Notes: generated by a model from the letters alone, not told the origin. A stretch of 10,362 nucleotides of DNA from an uncultured bacterium (GCA_905215035.1 CAJMOJ010000065.1:1-10362), one strand, 5' to 3'. Counted from the stretch's first letter, positions 1 to 6,830 are shown. Numbers and translations are program-made.

Positions 1-57
1 CATATCTGTTAAATTGTGCTCACGAGCACCCCTAATAGCAATATCAGTTTGTGGCAT
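1..57 (-). CDS. uvrA: UvrA, excinuclease ABC subunit A (N-terminal 19 codons only)
   Basis: Only the first 19 codons lie in the window; the gene continues past the left edge. The translation is MPQTDIAIRGAREHNLTDM, and the block IRGAREHNL is the nearly invariant N-terminal signature of UvrA just before its first ATP-binding domain. UvrA is the DNA-damage sensor of nucleotide excision repair. It dimerises, loads UvrB at lesions, and belongs to the ABC ATPase class. The ATG at 57-55 is preceded by a weak GGA about nine bases upstream. The gene lies 141 bases downstream of xerC on the same strand, so it probably has its own promoter; a TATAAT element is present in that gap. Identification rests on a short but highly specific motif, and nothing can be said about the rest of the protein. 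Confidence 0.85.
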   Translation of the reverse strand, partial: MPQTDIAIRGAREHNLTDM

Positions 58-115
58 ATGCTGTTTCCATTCAAAACTTCAGTAGTTATCTATAAGAAAA
101 ATTGACAGAATAAGC

Positions 116-121
116 ATTATA
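116..121 (-). promoter_or_regulatory. Candidate -10 element for uvrA
   Basis: A perfect TATAAT reads leftwards about 60 bases before the uvrA start, in the xerC-uvrA gap (58-198). No good -35 hexamer lies 16-18 bases upstream (139-144 reads ATAAGC), and there is no TGn extension. Position and perfect hexamer support it; the missing -35 is why confidence is low. The rest of the gap shows no convincing intrinsic terminator for xerC. Confidence 0.35.
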
Positions 122-198
122 GCGCTCAGTTATGAAAAGCTTATGAGGCACGATAAATTCTCAGCTTCACAACGCAATCTCATTGTCTTAAGAATGCC

Positions 199-1128
199 CT
201 ACCCGCGCGGATGCGCCTGATGATGAATCTCTTTAAGACGCTGAGAGGAAAGATGAGTATAAATTTGCGTGGTCGAAAGACTTGCATGCCCGAGCATTTC
301 TTGCACACTTCGCAAATCCGCTCCTCCATTTAAAAGATCCGTTGCAAACGTATGACGCATGGCATGAGGAGAAAGCGATTGGTCTAATCCTGCTTCTGCG
401 AGAGCCTGTTTAAACACACGCCTCAGCGCATCGGCAGACATGGGATTGCCGCGACGCGACAAAAAGACGTAGGGACTCGGTTTTTTCACCAAGCTGGGCC
501 GTCCTTGCAAAAGATAGGCTTCAAGCTTTTCTCGTGCTAAATCATAGAGTGGAATAATGCGCTCTTTGCTCCCCTTGCCCATTACCCTCATTTGTGCCAT
601 AGATGCATCAAACGAATCAAGAGTAAGTGAAGCTGCTTCAGAAATACGAAGACCCGCTGCATACAAAAGCTCTAACAATGCTCGATCACGCAGTGCAAGA
701 GGATCACCCGCTTTTGCTTGATCGATATATACATCAAGCAGTCTATGCATATCATCCTCAACAACAATACGCGGCAATGTTTTTTGTTGTTTAACACCGC
801 CTAACAGCGCACAAGGATCCTGCTCTATTGCTTGCTGCGCAAGCAAATGCGCATAAAATCCCTTAAGTGCAGAAAGATGCCGATTAGAAGAACGACGATC
901 AAGATACGCTTGCATTTCTGCAAGATAACCGCGCATATGACGATGGGTTACCTCAGTTGTTTCTATTTGATATCGCGCACACCAACGAGCAAAGTCTTCA
1001 AGATCTTGACGATAGGCACGCAACGTGTGCGCTGAATAATTACGCTCGACTTCAAGCTTTTTAAGATAGGCCCCTATACGCTCTTCATCTTTTAGTGAGG
1101 GCTGAAATAAAGCGTTATCGTCTGTCAT
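199..1128 (-). CDS. xerC: Tyrosine recombinase XerC (XerC/XerD family)
   Basis: Site-specific tyrosine recombinase of 309 residues, the normal length for XerC/XerD, which resolve chromosome dimers at dif sites during division. The N-terminal core-binding SAM-like domain covers about residues 14-100 (with NYSAHTLRAYRQDL), and the catalytic domain about 120-300. The full active-site set is visible: R161 in AGLRISE, K185 in GKGSKER, H255 and R258 in HAMRH, H281 in LGHAS, and the nucleophile Y290 in TTQIYTH. The ATG lies nine bases after the trmFO stop, and its ribosome binding site TAGGGA includes that stop codon, so translation is probably coupled. Position directly after trmFO matches the Firmicutes xerC (codV) arrangement, so I prefer XerC. 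Sequence alone does not exclude XerD or a sole Xer protein working alone. Confidence 0.9.
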   Translation of the reverse strand: MTDDNALFQPSLKDEERIGAYLKKLEVERNYSAHTLRAYRQDLEDFARWCARYQIETTEVTHRHMRGYLAEMQAYLDRRSSNRHLSALKGFYAHLLAQQAIEQDPCALLGGVKQQKTLPRIVVEDDMHRLLDVYIDQAKAGDPLALRDRALLELLYAAGLRISEAASLTLDSFDASMAQMRVMGKGSKERIIPLYDLAREKLEAYLLQGRPSLVKKPSPYVFLSRRGNPMSADALRRVFKQALAEAGLDQSLSPHAMRHTFATDLLNGGADLRSVQEMLGHASLSTTQIYTHLSSQRLKEIHHQAHPRG

Positions 1129-1137
1129 ACCGTATCC

Positions 1138-2613
1138 CTACTCGACTACCCCATCGCCTGGCACATCTTGCACATCCACTGTCGCCGACAGAGCAACACC
1201 TTTTGCATCAAGAAGCAGACCTTGAGCACCGAGCGCTTCTTTGTAGGCGTCAAGAGCAGCATTTCCGCGCTCAGCATATGCATGATAGCGTTGTTGCTTA
1301 TTTTTAATCTTTTGCGACAAGGGTGGCAAAATCCCAAAGTTCACATGCATAGGCTGATAGTCTTTTGTGTCAGGATTGGTGGCATACGCTAAAAGCGCAC
1401 CAAACACCATTTCCTCAGGCATGCGTAGCACTGCTTGATGTGAAAGATGGGCGGCAACTGAAAGTGCGGCCTGCAGCCCTGATCGAATTGCCTCAGCATA
1501 CCCTTCTGTTCCCGCAAGCTGTCCAGCAATGAAAATAGGTGTCTCATCCGCCTCACGGTTTTTGAGCGACAAATCCGAATTAAGTACGCGGGGTGCGTCA
1601 ACAAAGGTGTTGCGATGCATAACCCCGTATCGACTAAATTCTGCCTGCTCAAGTCCAGGAATCAGCGAAAACACACGCTTCTGCTCAGGAAAAGTAAGAT
1701 TTGTTTGGAACCCAACAAGATTAAAACTTTGGCGATGGGCATCTTCTGCGCGCAACTGCACTACTGCCCACGGACGTCTTCCTGTGCGCGGATCCGTAAG
1801 ACCAACCGGCTTTAACGGACCAAAGCGCGGCGCATCAAAACCGTTGCGCGCAATCTCTTCAATAGGTTGACACGCTTGGAATAATTCCTTGGTCTCAAAA
1901 TCTTTCTTAATTACCGTTTGTGCAGCGCAGAGTTCTTGAATGAAGTGCTCATATTCTTCTTTGGTGAATGCGGCGTTGAGATAATCGCCCTCACCTGCCT
2001 CATCGTAGCGACTCTGAGTAAAAATCTTGTCGTAATTAAGAGAGTCAGCTTCGACAATAGGAGCTGCCGCATCGTAAAAAGCAAGATATTCTGAGTCAAT
2101 CAAATCACGCAATGATTCACTGAGCGCATCTGAGGTTAGTGGGCCCGATGCAATAATAAGCGCGTCAGCCGGAGAGGTAGTATAGGGCTTATCCGGCGCA
2201 TAGGCATCTATGACGGTTAAGCTTCCATCAGGATTAACCGCCCTCACTTCAGCATCAACACGCACAATACGGGGGTGATCTTCAACCGCCCTTGTTACTG
2301 CTTGGGCAAATTTTTGCCTATCCACCGCAAGCGCTCCTCCCGCAGGAACCGCTGTGTCTTGAGCAAAGCTATAAAGATATGAATCTAGGGCTTGCAACTC
2401 AGCTTTGAGCATTCCTGCTGCTGAATCCGGCTTGGTTGATTTGAGGGAGTTCGAGCAAACAAGCTCAGCAAGATCCCCCGTATGATGAACAGGTGTTGTT
2501 ACCTGAGGGCGCATCTCATACAAGCGCACCACATAACCTCTATTTGCAAGCTGCAAGGCGGCCTCGCTTCCTGCAAGACCTCCACCAATAATATCAACAC
2601 ATAAATGAGCCAT
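1138..2613 (-). CDS. trmFO: TrmFO, folate/FAD-dependent tRNA (uracil-54-C5) methyltransferase
   Basis: Makes 5-methyluridine at position 54 of the tRNA T-loop, using methylenetetrahydrofolate and FADH2 instead of S-adenosylmethionine. The N-terminal FAD-binding motif IIGGGLAGSEAA (residues 8-19) is followed by EMRP and the block ELVCSNSLKS, which holds the catalytic cysteine C53. The second cysteine, equivalent to B. subtilis C226, is C248 in LFQACQPIEE. A late FAD-contacting block FIAGQLAGTEGY lies at 361-372. At 491 residues it is longer than the usual 435-450. By my remembered alignment to the B. subtilis protein there is an insert near 124-148 and a C-terminal tail after about residue 460. 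The ATG has an AAGG site six bases upstream. It lies 101 bases after dprA; the topA gene often found between them in Firmicutes is absent. It is likely coupled to xerC. Confidence 0.95.
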   Translation of the reverse strand: MAHLCVDIIGGGLAGSEAALQLANRGYVVRLYEMRPQVTTPVHHTGDLAELVCSNSLKSTKPDSAAGMLKAELQALDSYLYSFAQDTAVPAGGALAVDRQKFAQAVTRAVEDHPRIVRVDAEVRAVNPDGSLTVIDAYAPDKPYTTSPADALIIASGPLTSDALSESLRDLIDSEYLAFYDAAAPIVEADSLNYDKIFTQSRYDEAGEGDYLNAAFTKEEYEHFIQELCAAQTVIKKDFETKELFQACQPIEEIARNGFDAPRFGPLKPVGLTDPRTGRRPWAVVQLRAEDAHRQSFNLVGFQTNLTFPEQKRVFSLIPGLEQAEFSRYGVMHRNTFVDAPRVLNSDLSLKNREADETPIFIAGQLAGTEGYAEAIRSGLQAALSVAAHLSHQAVLRMPEEMVFGALLAYATNPDTKDYQPMHVNFGILPPLSQKIKNKQQRYHAYAERGNAALDAYKEALGAQGLLLDAKGVALSATVDVQDVPGDGVVE

Positions 2614-2639
2614 CGTTACCTTACTTATAAAGCTGCTTA

Positions 2640-2679
2640 CTAACGCTACGTATAGATCACGTTTTGTCCCTAAACGCTA
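2640..2679. repeat. Direct repeat pair in the dprA-trmFO gap
   Basis: CTAACGCTA (2640-2648) and CTAAACGCTA (2670-2679) are direct repeats about 30 bp apart, roughly three helical turns. The same 101-base gap has a short inverted repeat ATCTA/TAGAT at 2687-2701. No T-tract follows, so this is not an intrinsic terminator, and I find no convincing promoter. The spacing would suit paired protein binding, but chance is quite possible. Confidence 0.3.
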
Positions 2680-2714
2680 TCAGTGCATCTAGTTTTTAGA
2701 TACAGCCTACTATG

Positions 2715-3698
2715 TTACCTTGTCAGAGCACAAGGGCCGTACGTGCCATCGGGATAGCGAGCAACTAATTTTGCTCGTTCGTATTGGGCAAGCTGCAACA
2801 TGACATGACACAGAGCATCTTCAGATGTGAGATGCGCATGTGTATGACTTTGGTATAGTGCAACCAGTGCATCAAGACGCATAGGTTCAGCCTGGAGTGC
2901 TTGAAAAAGTACATCGTTTTCAAATCCGGGCACCTCACCACATAACGTGCTCGTGCCTTGCACCCCATCGTCTGCTAACTTTGCATCATAGTGTTGTATA
3001 TGCAAGCGATCAAACAACGTCACAATCATGTCTTCAAAAAGTTCTTTATCAATTACTGGTTGTGCGCCTTGATAAATAAGATGATTAGCGCCACGCGATG
3101 CTGCAGACGTAATAGCGCCAGGAACCGCCCAAACCTCTTTGCCACACTCAAGCGCCTCGTCAGCCGTAGAAAACGTTCCTGAAGGTAGGCCCGCTTCCAC
3201 AATAAGTGTTGCGCGAGCCAAACCAGCAATAATACGATTACGCTCTCGAAATGTATACGCACGTGGCGGGTAGGACCAGTCTCGCTCTGATATGAGCACA
3301 CCGCCCTCATCGACAATTTTTTGAAATAGATGACGATTGGATTTTGGATAAATACAATCACAGCCTCCGCCTAAGACTACGATTGTTTTTCCACCTGCAT
3401 CAAGAGCACCTCGATGCGCTGCACTATCGCACCCTCGTGCTCCCCCTGAAACGATCACCACGTCATAGCGTGCGGCACATTCAGAAAAATCATGCGCCGA
3501 ACGCAGCCCATAAGGCGTTGCTTTACGCGCTCCAATCACAGCAAGGCTATCACGAGTAAGAAGTGCTGGATCACCAATTCCGTAAAGTACAGAAGGAGGG
3601 TTTTTGAGCTCTTTGAGCGCAGGCGGATAGAGCTTATCTTCACAAGAAAGTTCAAAGCGATTGCCTACAATCATATCTTTTGAAGTTGCGTCAATCAT
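2715..3698 (-). CDS. dprA: DprA/Smf, DNA processing protein
   Basis: DprA binds incoming single-stranded DNA during natural transformation, protects it and loads RecA; homologues are widespread also in bacteria not known to be competent. In the 327-residue product the Rossmann-like core shows VIGARKATPYG (54-64), the hallmark SGGARGCDSAAHRGAL (84-99), VVLGGGCDCIYPKSN (107-121), RERNRIIAGL (151-160), VEAGLPSGTFSTADEA (167-182) and VWAVPG (189-194). A C-terminal winged-helix-like region follows at about 258-318. The N-terminal SAM domain of many DprA proteins looks absent or reduced. An upstream start at 3740 would give 341 residues. I prefer the ATG at 3698-3696 because it overlaps the comM stop as ATGA and has a GAGGGG site five bases upstream. 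The last codons form a six-base inverted repeat (CCTTGT/ACAAGG) without a T-run. Confidence 0.95.
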   Translation of the reverse strand: MIDATSKDMIVGNRFELSCEDKLYPPALKELKNPPSVLYGIGDPALLTRDSLAVIGARKATPYGLRSAHDFSECAARYDVVIVSGGARGCDSAAHRGALDAGGKTIVVLGGGCDCIYPKSNRHLFQKIVDEGGVLISERDWSYPPRAYTFRERNRIIAGLARATLIVEAGLPSGTFSTADEALECGKEVWAVPGAITSAASRGANHLIYQGAQPVIDKELFEDMIVTLFDRLHIQHYDAKLADDGVQGTSTLCGEVPGFENDVLFQALQAEPMRLDALVALYQSHTHAHLTSEDALCHVMLQLAQYERAKLVARYPDGTYGPCALTR

Positions 3699-5296
3699 GC
3701 GTCCCCTCTTTCGAATCCGCTTTGAAAACGAAGAGCACACGCTGAAGCAATATGTTCTTTTTCGACACGATAACTCTCATTAAGATCAGCAATGGTACGT
3801 GCGAGAGAGAGTGTTTTAACCAGAGAACGCGCGCTCATTGCATAGCTTTCAATCATGGTTTTGAAAAAGCTCTCCGTCTGTGCTGACATGTGCGCCTGCT
3901 GACGAACATTATCAAGGGTTGCACGTGCGGGAAACAGTTTATCTTGCGTACAGCGCTTGACACGAAATGCACGAGCGCGCAACACGCCTTCTTTTAAATC
4001 ATGCGATGAGGTTATACGCTCATCATCAAGAAGCTCTTTCGTGGATGGTTTCCAAACATCAATACGCATGTCAATGCGATCAAGCAAAGGACCTCCGATT
4101 TTGTTCTGATATGCTCGCACTTGTGTTTCAGAACACATACAGGGATGCTGCGCGTCCCCATAGTAGCCACAAGGGCACGGATTAGTTGCTGCCACCATAA
4201 GAGATTGCGCTGGCATATGGTATGTCCCATCGGCACGCGTAAGACTAATCTCGCCGTCTTCGAGCACTTGACGAAGCAACTGTAATGTTTGCGGCTTGAA
4301 TTCAGATAATTCATCCAAAAATAGGATCCCTCTATGGGCAAGCGAGACCTCCCCCGGCTTAAACGGGATTCCCCCTCCCACTAATCCTGCCGCGGTAACC
4401 GAATGGTGTGGAGATCTAAAGGGCGGTATTGCACGTGAGAGATTTTTTATAGAAAGACCTGCCACCGAATGAATCAGAGCAACATCAAGTACTTCTTGAT
4501 CCGAAAGCGGCGGCATAATAGAAGGCAGCGCACGCGCAAGCATCGACTTTCCCGAACCAGGCGGTCCGATCATCACAACATTATGCATGCCAGCAACCGC
4601 AATTTGCAGTGCATATTTAGCAGTCTGTTGCCCTTTTATCTCAGCAAAATCGCATACATCTTCACCATCTTCTTCCAGAAAAGTCTCAGAATCAGATGGT
4701 GCAGGTATACAATTAGAGCGGTTTTGCTGTATACCATATACATGCTCTCCACTCTTAAAGGTAGTAATCTCACAATCAGACATTTCATGCAAATCGCCTT
4801 GCACGCACTCACTAAGATGAGTAAGTTCAAAACAATGCAGACCGGGAAGCGCCATATATCCATCGCGCGTTACTCCTGTTATCAATGAGCACTCCCGCAT
4901 ACGAGCACACAACTGATAGGCAAACAATCCTTGCGGTGCGCGAATAGCGCCTTCAAGAGATAACTCACCTACAATCAGGTGATGCTCTAAAAGTTCTGCT
5001 GGGATTTGTCCGCTGGCAGCCAAGAGCCCCATCGCAATAGGAAGATCGAATCCAGAACCGTGTTTGCGCAAGGATCCCGGTGCTAAATTGACCACGATCT
5101 TATCGTTTGGCATTCTAAATCCACTTGCCTTTATGGCTGACTTTACGCGCTCTCGAGACTCTTGAATACTCGTATCAGGCATCCCTACAATAGAAAATGA
5201 AGGAATACCTGCTGTTATAACGACTTCAACCTCAACAACCTGCGGATCTACGCCATGAAGCGTTGCAGATACTACACGTGCAGAACGAAATGGCAT
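3695..5296 (-). CDS. comM: ComM/YifB, Mg-chelatase-like AAA+ ATPase
   Basis: ComM is a hexameric AAA+ helicase that promotes branch migration when transformed DNA is integrated; YifB is the same family. The N-terminal ChlI-type domain spans about residues 1-165, with SIVGMPDTSIQESRERVKSA and NLAPGSLRKHGSGFDLPIA. The AAA+ domain has Walker A GPPGSGKS (244-251), Walker B ILFLDE (324-329), a sensor ATNPCPCGYYGD and R407 in LLDRIDM. A CxC pair (C374, C376) and a second CxC pair (C386, C388) may bind metal. The Mg-chelatase C-terminal domain covers about 430-530. At 533 residues it is slightly longer than the usual 500-510, mainly through an acidic, cysteine-containing linker at about 165-215. The ATG follows AGGGGGG, whose first bases belong to the yraN stop codon. 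It overlaps dprA by four bases. Confidence 0.95.
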   Translation of the reverse strand: MPFRSARVVSATLHGVDPQVVEVEVVITAGIPSFSIVGMPDTSIQESRERVKSAIKASGFRMPNDKIVVNLAPGSLRKHGSGFDLPIAMGLLAASGQIPAELLEHHLIVGELSLEGAIRAPQGLFAYQLCARMRECSLITGVTRDGYMALPGLHCFELTHLSECVQGDLHEMSDCEITTFKSGEHVYGIQQNRSNCIPAPSDSETFLEEDGEDVCDFAEIKGQQTAKYALQIAVAGMHNVVMIGPPGSGKSMLARALPSIMPPLSDQEVLDVALIHSVAGLSIKNLSRAIPPFRSPHHSVTAAGLVGGGIPFKPGEVSLAHRGILFLDELSEFKPQTLQLLRQVLEDGEISLTRADGTYHMPAQSLMVAATNPCPCGYYGDAQHPCMCSETQVRAYQNKIGGPLLDRIDMRIDVWKPSTKELLDDERITSSHDLKEGVLRARAFRVKRCTQDKLFPARATLDNVRQQAHMSAQTESFFKTMIESYAMSARSLVKTLSLARTIADLNESYRVEKEHIASACALRFQSGFERGDA

Positions 5297-5308
5297 GCTT
5301 ACACCCCC

Positions 5309-5812
5309 CTATTCACCTGCACTAAACGCATTGGTATGAAGGCGCAAAAATGCACGATGATCATCAAGGACAACAAGCGAAACAATGTCAAAGCGTATAG
5401 CTATATCGCAGTAGTTATGGTCATGAAGATAGCAGGCAGCAATGTTTTCATAGCGTGTGCGTTTGGCACGCGTCACCGCTTCAGCAGGAAATCCTTTTTC
5501 AAGACCTCGTCGTGTTTTGACTTCAACAAAACAAAGCACATCATTATCAAAAGCAATAATGTCTGCCTCTCCCGCAAAGCAGCTCCAGTTTTGCTCAAGA
5601 ATCTCATATCCTCGATATTCCAAATAACGCGCTGCAGCACGCTCCCCACGCTTACCAAGTTCATGTGCGGTTAGACAGGAAGCGGGAGCATCAGATTCAG
5701 GGGTATCAGATTCGGGTGCATTGAATGCGCGCTCATGTTCACCTTCTGCTAAAGACTCACTCAGATGATCTTTTTCCTTGGCGATTGTTTGTTCACACGT
5801 CTGATTAGTCAT
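5309..5812 (-). CDS. yraN: YraN/UPF0102 family predicted nuclease-fold protein
   Basis: Small protein with the restriction-endonuclease/Holliday-resolvase fold predicted for UPF0102. Its biochemical role is not established, but the family commonly lies beside rnhB, comM and dprA. In the 167-residue form the core runs from about residue 52: GKRGERAAARYLEYRGYEIL, then GEADIIAF (E82, D84) and FVEVKTRR (E97, K99), which together make the PD-(D/E)xK-like active site, and a late RFDIVSL strand. Residues 1-50 are a hydrophilic, acidic extension with the pentapeptide repeat ESDTP-ESDAP, absent from typical proteins of about 120 residues. The frame stays open upstream to an ATG at 5938 (209 residues), but that start has no clear ribosome binding site. 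The ATG at 5812-5810 has AAAGGAG five bases upstream and sits inside a perfect hairpin. Confidence 0.85.
   Translation of the reverse strand: MTNQTCEQTIAKEKDHLSESLAEGEHERAFNAPESDTPESDAPASCLTAHELGKRGERAAARYLEYRGYEILEQNWSCFAGEADIIAFDNDVLCFVEVKTRRGLEKGFPAEAVTRAKRTRYENIAACYLHDHNYCDIAIRFDIVSLVVLDDHRAFLRLHTNAFSAGE
5688..5717. repeat. 15-bp tandem repeat inside yraN
   Basis: Two adjacent 15-bp units share the core ATCAGATTC (5688-5702 and 5703-5717) and encode the ESDxP pentapeptides in the low-complexity N-terminal extension of YraN. This looks like slipped-strand duplication in a disordered region. Confidence 0.6.
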
Positions 5813-5837
5813 AGGTACTCCTTTCGTTGTACCTATG
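5810..5837 (-). promoter_or_regulatory. Start-codon hairpin of yraN
   Basis: A perfect 9-bp inverted repeat surrounds the yraN translation start. In mRNA sense the 5' arm is CAUAGGUAC (5837-5829), the loop is AACGAAAGGA (5828-5819), and the 3' arm is GUACCUAUG (5818-5810). The last three bases of the 3' arm are the AUG start codon, fully paired with CAU of the 5' arm, while most of the AAAGGAG ribosome binding site is in the loop. This could lower or condition yraN initiation. It could also be a DNA operator. The inverted repeat is directly visible; the regulatory role is inferred. Confidence 0.6.
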
Positions 5838-5912
5838 TAAGTTACAGAACTATTCTTATCCCTCTTTGATGGCGATGTGATAGCAACGTGAACTTGGTCT
5901 GATACAGATCTT

Positions 5913-5955
5913 ATCTCGTTCGTTCCATCGCGTCTCATCTCGTTTCATCGCATCT
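5913..5955. repeat. Imperfect tandem repeat between rnhB and yraN
   Basis: ATCTCGTTCGTTCCATCGCGTCT (5913-5935, here a 23-bp unit) and a shorter copy at 5937-5955 match at 17 of 19 positions once a 4-bp gap is allowed. The right copy overlaps the rnhB stop region. The 141 bases between rnhB and the chosen yraN start also hold the start-codon hairpin and otherwise show nothing I recognise. Confidence 0.5.
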
Positions 5956-6745
5956 AAAACAAGCGCTCTTGTAAGATACCTTGACAAAACGTCTTCCGAT
6001 GAATAGGACTCAACCCTTTTTCCACTATTGCATCGCGATGTTTTTGGGACCCATATCCCTTAGAATGTGCAAAATCATACCCTGGATAGTGCTCGTCATA
6101 AGACACCATAAGCTCGTCACGCGCAACTTTAGCAATCAAGGATGCTGCTGCAATAGAAGCAGAATGCGCATCCCCCTTCACCACGGACACCTCACGCTCA
6201 TCAAGATGGAGTGGATTACCATCAAGCAAAACCGTTGTAATAGCAATCCCCTTTTGCGCTGCCTGCGCATCAATTTCATCAATTGCCTGCTTAAAAGCTT
6301 TGCGCAAACATGAACTCATCCCTAGTGTGTCAATTTCTTCTGGTTCGATAAACACGAGCGTGTGACAAAGCGCCGTCTCAGCAATAGCACGCGCTAGCTC
6401 TGGTCGCTTAGCTTCAGGCACTTGTTTAGAATCATTTAAGCCTGCAAGTGGTGTCACACCCTTTTCCCACACCACCGCACCAATAGTGAGAGGTCCCGCT
6501 AATGGACCACGACCCACTTCATCTAATCCGACAACGTAACCGGTAGTACTATAGGCAGCATCAAAGGCATAGAGTAAAGCAAGACGCGCTTTTTCTTGAG
6601 CTTGTGCTTCAAGCCGGCGATGGGTCTGCGCCAAAAGCTGCTTCACTCCTTTGCGCTCGTCATCTTGCAATGAGCGCTCAAATACTGCAAATGACTCTGA
6701 ATCAATGTCTTCAAGCCGTTTCTTTATTTCAGCTATCGTCAACAC
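5954..6745 (-). CDS. rnhB: Ribonuclease HII
   Basis: RNase HII cuts the RNA strand of RNA-DNA hybrids and starts removal of single ribonucleotides from DNA. All four acidic catalytic residues are visible in the 263-residue product: D75 and E76 in GLDEVGRGPLAGP, D175 in LLDG, and D192 in KGDAHSASIAAAS. The C-terminal blocks HYPGYDFAHSKGYGSQKH and HRKTF are typical. Residues 1-70, beginning LTIAEIKKRL, form the extra N-terminal region of Firmicutes-type RnhB (B. subtilis about 255 residues); it is missing in proteobacterial forms of about 200. The start is GTG at 6745-6743, with AGAGGTGA upstream; the next codon, TTG, is a possible alternative. The gene opens directly after the rplS terminator, so it may depend on read-through. 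lepB, often between rplS and rnhB in Actinobacteria, is absent. Confidence 0.95.
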   Translation of the reverse strand: MLTIAEIKKRLEDIDSESFAVFERSLQDDERKGVKQLLAQTHRRLEAQAQEKARLALLYAFDAAYSTTGYVVGLDEVGRGPLAGPLTIGAVVWEKGVTPLAGLNDSKQVPEAKRPELARAIAETALCHTLVFIEPEEIDTLGMSSCLRKAFKQAIDEIDAQAAQKGIAITTVLLDGNPLHLDEREVSVVKGDAHSASIAAASLIAKVARDELMVSYDEHYPGYDFAHSKGYGSQKHRDAIVEKGLSPIHRKTFCQGILQERLF

Positions 6746-6764
6746 GTTGTCACCTCTTGTTTAC

Positions 6765-6806
6765 TTCAAAAAACAAAAAGCACGACCCTTTGTAAGAGCC
6801 GTGCTT
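6765..6806 (-). terminator. Intrinsic terminator of rplS
   Basis: In mRNA sense the outer stem AAGCACG/CGTGCTT is continued by GCTCTT/AAGGGT with two G-U pairs, closing on an ACA loop: 13 contiguous pairs (6806-6778). The run TTTGTTTTTTG follows at once. No T-run follows in the rightward direction, so it works leftwards only. It lies 25 bases after the rplS stop and ends about eight bases before the rnhB ribosome binding site. Confidence 0.9.
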
Positions 6807-6830
6807 GAAAAAACTGTATAAGAATAAGAC

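Noticed and set aside
102..107. TTGACA on the plus strand in the xerC-uvrA gap, as a rightward promoter
   Set aside because: No -10 hexamer lies 16-18 bases downstream (125-130 is CTCAGT), and the only downstream gene is antisense to that direction.
125..175. Imperfect inverted repeat with AAGCT/AGCTT arms downstream of xerC as a terminator
   Set aside because: The stem needs bulges and no continuous uridine run follows.
832..1035. Rightward open frames inside xerC and several other genes (for example 1529-1870, 4469-4888, 5255-5674, 9770-10138)
   Set aside because: They lie wholly or mostly opposite strongly supported leftward genes, have no recognisable domains or convincing ribosome binding sites, and are low-complexity antisense reading frames.
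2718..2735. CCTTGT/ACAAGG hairpin at the end of dprA as a terminator
   Set aside because: The stem is only six pairs, lies within the coding end, and no T-run follows.
3699..3740. DprA start at 3740
   Set aside because: It overlaps the end of comM by 46 bases, whereas the ATG at 3698 has a strong GAGGGG site and an ATGA overlap typical of coupled genes.
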